Shown here: in pieces, positions 62,976 through 64,000 of the stretch
How positions within the stretch are numbered: position 1 is the first letter of the stretch
How the letters are laid out: the number at the start of each line of letters is the position of its first letter
From: Ramlibacter cellulosilyticus
GTDB lineage: Bacteria > Pseudomonadota > Gammaproteobacteria > Burkholderiales > Burkholderiaceae_C
Reading direction: 5' to 3'
DNA: 64,000 nucleotides
Assembly: GCF_014297465.1 (NCBI RefSeq)
Contig: NZ_JACORT010000012.1
Coordinates: forward strand, 124,001 to 188,000
Notes under the pieces: generated by a model
Told to the model about the DNA's origin: nothing
The model's database searches: none
The model's input: the letters and a program-made list of their open reading frames with translations, nothing else
Translations under genes and position numbers: made by a program

Positions 62976-64000
62976 ATGTTCGATTTCGTCCGCAAGCACA
63001 CGAAGGTCATGCAGTTCCTGCTGTTCCTGCTGATCGTGCCTTCCTTCGTGCTGTTCGGCCTGCAAGGCTACGACCGCATGCACCAGAAGGGCGAGGTGGT
63101 GGCCAAGGTGGACGGCCAGGAGATCCACCAGGGCGAGTGGGACGAGGCGCACAAGCAGCAGGTGGACCGCCTGCGCGAGCAGATGCCCAACCTCGATGCC
63201 AAGCTGTTCGACAGCGCCGAGGCGAAGTACGGCACGCTGGAGCGCATCGTGCGCGAGCGCGTGCTGGCCGCCGCCGCCGCGAACTCGCACTTCCTCGTGG
63301 CGGACCAGCGCGTCGCCCGCGAACTGCAGTCCAACGAGCTGATCGGCGCGCTGCGCGGCCCCGACGGCAGGCTGGACATCGAACGCTACCGCCAGGTGCT
63401 GGCCGCGCGCGGCATGACGCCGGAGATGTTCGAGAACTCCGTGCGCAACGACCTCGCCCTGCGCCAGGTCGTCAACGGCGTGGCGCAGTCCTCCTTCACG
63501 CCCGCCGCGCAGGCCGGCGTGTCGCTGGGCAGCTTCTTCGAGCGCCGCGAGGTGCAGCTGGCGCGCTTCAACGCCGCCGACTTCAAGGCGAAGGTGGAGC
63601 CCACCGACGCGGAGCTGCAGGCCTTCTACAAGGACAACGCGAAGCTGTTCCAGGCGCCGGAGCAGGCGAACATCGAGTACGTGGTGCTCGACCTGGCGAC
63701 GGTGGAGAAGGGCGTCACCGTCAACGAGGCCGACCTCAAGACCTACTACGAGCAGAACGCCTCGCGCCTGGCCGGCAAGCCCGAGGAGCGCCGCGCGAGC
63801 CACATCCTCGTGACGGTGGCGAAGGGTGCCTCCGCGGAAGACAAGGCCAAGGCCAAGGCGAAAGCCGAGGAACTGCTGGCGCAGGTGCGCAAGAGCCCCG
63901 ACAGCTTCGCCGAGGTGGCGAAGAAGAACTCGCAGGACCCCGGCTCCGCGGCGCAGGGCGGCGACCTGGACTTCTTCGCGCGCGGCGCGATGACGAAGCC
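62976..64000 (+). CDS. ppiD: Periplasmic peptidyl-prolyl isomerase PpiD, N-terminal part
   Basis: The first 341 residues of a membrane-anchored folding chaperone; the gene runs past the window end. It begins MFDFVRKHTKVMQFLLFLLI, a short cytosolic stretch leading into one membrane anchor (about 12-30). The SurA-like N-terminal chaperone region is at about 40-190. After residue 260 the parvulin domain begins (ERRASHILVTV, DSFAEVAKKNSQDP, AAQGGDLDFFARGAM). PpiD assists newly exported outer-membrane and periplasmic proteins at the Sec translocon. It follows HU and tRNA-Val as in related genomes. Confidence 0.95.
   Translation, partial: MFDFVRKHTKVMQFLLFLLIVPSFVLFGLQGYDRMHQKGEVVAKVDGQEIHQGEWDEAHKQQVDRLREQMPNLDAKLFDSAEAKYGTLERIVRERVLAAAAANSHFLVADQRVARELQSNELIGALRGPDGRLDIERYRQVLAARGMTPEMFENSVRNDLALRQVVNGVAQSSFTPAAQAGVSLGSFFERREVQLARFNAADFKAKVEPTDAELQAFYKDNAKLFQAPEQANIEYVVLDLATVEKGVTVNEADLKTYYEQNASRLAGKPEERRASHILVTVAKGASAEDKAKAKAKAEELLAQVRKSPDSFAEVAKKNSQDPGSAAQGGDLDFFARGAMTK

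Overview
The window is one continuous stretch of a high-GC, densely coded bacterial chromosome. It probably comes from a betaproteobacterium of the order Burkholderiales, most likely Comamonadaceae (Ramlibacter/Variovorax-like). The evidence is the HU - tRNA-Val - PpiD block, dnaG-rpoD with a long Lys/Ala/Pro-rich sigma-70 N-terminus, a polyhydroxyalkanoate phasin, protocatechuate 4,5-dioxygenase genes, and EF-P with Arg32 beside its rhamnosyltransferase EarP. No phage, insertion sequence, CRISPR array or rRNA was seen. No gene-free stretch exceeds about 260 bases.

Layout. 1-6.4 kb: the end of a sensor kinase, then a glyoxylate module. Glyoxylate carboligase (gcl), a fumarylacetoacetate-hydrolase-fold protein and a ketopantoate-reductase-like protein are read leftwards; a LysR regulator and an LtnD-like hydroxyacid dehydrogenase are read rightwards. 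6.5-19.6 kb: accessory metabolism, namely a PDZ-less S41 protease, a glycosidase-like lipoprotein, a nuclease-helicase fusion, a second ketopantoate-reductase-like gene overlapping a mandelate-racemase-like gene, a CAP protein, a FAD oxidoreductase with a GXWXG/DUF4334 partner, an aldo-keto reductase and an EamA exporter. 19.7-23.5 kb: a 1259-residue membrane KAP-type NTPase carrying Asp-box repeats, the most unusual gene here. 23.6-26.3 kb: ligAB-type extradiol dioxygenase, a zinc-ribbon protein, a 26-bp tandem repeat and an amino-acid-oxidase-like protein. 26.4-31 kb: rpoD and dnaG. 31-36.9 kb: an acyl-CoA synthetase, a sulfatase lipoprotein with a dockerin-like tail overlapping its own formylglycine-generating enzyme, and a YihY protein. 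36.9-45.7 kb: gamma-glutamyltransferase, an SDR, a Fur-box-preceded iron-binding protein, a patatin lipoprotein without a normal start codon, a phasin with paired operator-like palindromes, a deacetylase-thioesterase-nitroreductase run, and CsbD. 45.8-52.4 kb: an NhaD antiporter, hydroxyacid dehydrogenase-rmuC-MFS, a LOG protein and a tail-anchored protein. 52.4-62.3 kb: an AEC transporter with a DUF3445 protein, earP-efp, uvrC-pgsA, an EamA exporter, and a LysR / dehalogenase-like / tartrate (D-malate) dehydrogenase set. 62.5 kb to the end: HU, tRNA-Val and the start of ppiD.

Working together. Several genes converge on two- to four-carbon hydroxyacids. A haloacetate-dehalogenase-like enzyme would release glycolate. 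Gcl condenses glyoxylate to tartronate semialdehyde, which the neighbouring dehydrogenase could reduce. A GhrB-like reductase and a D-malate/tartrate dehydrogenase handle related acids. This is inference from family membership. Other functional pairs are clear from sequence: sulfatase with FGE, EarP with EF-P, LigA with LigB, and DnaG with RpoD. Many genes are coupled by 1-26 bp overlaps (ATGA, GTGA, TAGTG).
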